Source: JBEKLJ01 sp050010255
GTDB lineage: Bacteria; Acidobacteriota; Terriglobia; Bryobacterales; Bryobacteraceae
Assembly: GCA_050010255.1 (NCBI GenBank)
Contig: JBEKLJ010000034.1
Coordinates: 1-20,483, forward strand
Length of the DNA: 20,483 bases
Direction of reading: 5' to 3'
In this document: one piece after another, positions 20,433 to 20,483 of the stretch
Position numbering within the stretch: the first letter of the stretch is position 1
Layout of the letters: every line of letters begins with the position of its first letter
Notes under the pieces: model-generated
Databases searched by the model: none
Told to the model about the DNA's origin: nothing
The model's input: the letters and a program-made list of their open reading frames with translations, nothing else
Position numbers and translations under genes: made by a program

Positions 20433-20483
20433 GTGCAGCGTCATGACAATGTACGGTTCGAGTTCTTGGGCGGGGACGATGCC
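20433..20483 (+). CDS. Cassette 4: 5' end of a hypothetical protein (partial)
   Basis: A GTG at 20433 opens a frame reading MQRHDNVRFEFLGGDDA to the window end. AAGGAGG (20419-20425) stands 7 nt before it, the best ribosome site in the array, and overlaps the attC site 3 arm and R' box. A competing ATG at 20443 in another frame gives a less protein-like product. Function cannot be judged from 17 residues. Confidence 0.5.
   Translation, partial: MQRHDNVRFEFLGGDDA

Larger units (their letters stand above)
18750..20483 (+). mobile_element. Integron gene-cassette array (no integrase in the window)
   Basis: Four short plus-strand ORFs are separated by attC-like sites at 19305-19368, 19697-19761 and 20351-20431, all in the same orientation as the genes. 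The first two sites share the order R'' box, GCGCTGCA, CGACGGCC, AAAGC, GGCCG-GTCG and R' box, with most positions identical, although the genes they follow are unrelated. Intergenic space is little more than the attC itself. Base composition is visibly less GC-rich than in the core genes to the left. The array continues past 20483. Without an integrase in sight it could be a CALIN or part of a chromosomal integron. Confidence 0.75.

Overview
The window is GC-rich bacterial chromosome. Gene content and protein style (an EF-G-like GTPase that begins MKVYDSKDIRNVGLIGHG, a LutABC set, TgpA-type transglutaminase, SurA-type lipoprotein) suggest Acidobacteriota, perhaps near Bryobacterales. That placement is inference from protein resemblance; no rRNA or marker tree is available here.

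Positions 1-4463 are minus strand. They hold the 5' end of a signal-peptide protein (1-124), lutA-lutB-lutC for lactate oxidation (2945 down to 149), and a tightly overlapping unit of a 48-residue membrane peptide, RNase PH (rph) and XTP/dITP pyrophosphatase (rdgB). Positions 4537-8553 are plus strand: a TgpA-like membrane transglutaminase, then an NfrB-like glycosyltransferase carrying a C-terminal MshEN (c-di-GMP-binding type) domain. From 12468 down to 8568 runs aroC-def-fmt-argJ, with an 18-codon mini-ORF between aroC and def. A small plus-strand hypothetical (12778-13026) faces a SurA-like lipoprotein and fabD (minus). A cysteine-free Rrf2 regulator (15244) and an EF-G paralogue lacking the catalytic His (15925-18021) follow on the plus strand.

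The last 2.5 kb differ. After fusA come about 770 bases without a convincing gene but dense in inverted and direct repeats. From about 18750 to the window end the base composition is visibly less GC-rich, and there are four short plus-strand ORFs, each separated by 64-81 bp imperfect palindromes with the anatomy of integron attC sites (R'' box, L'' arm, loop, L' arm, R' box). The box at the start of cassette 2 is complementary to the box at its own end, as expected of an excisable cassette; cassette 3 shows the same relation more weakly. No integrase is in view, so this is the start of a chromosomal cassette array, either a CALIN (cluster of attC sites lacking an integrase) or part of an integron whose integrase lies beyond 20483. 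Cassette 1 has an RX4H motif typical of HEPN RNases, and cassette 3 has a D-X18-E-X-K motif typical of PD-(D/E)XK nucleases, so the array may be a defence-gene reservoir. This is the most interesting part of the window.
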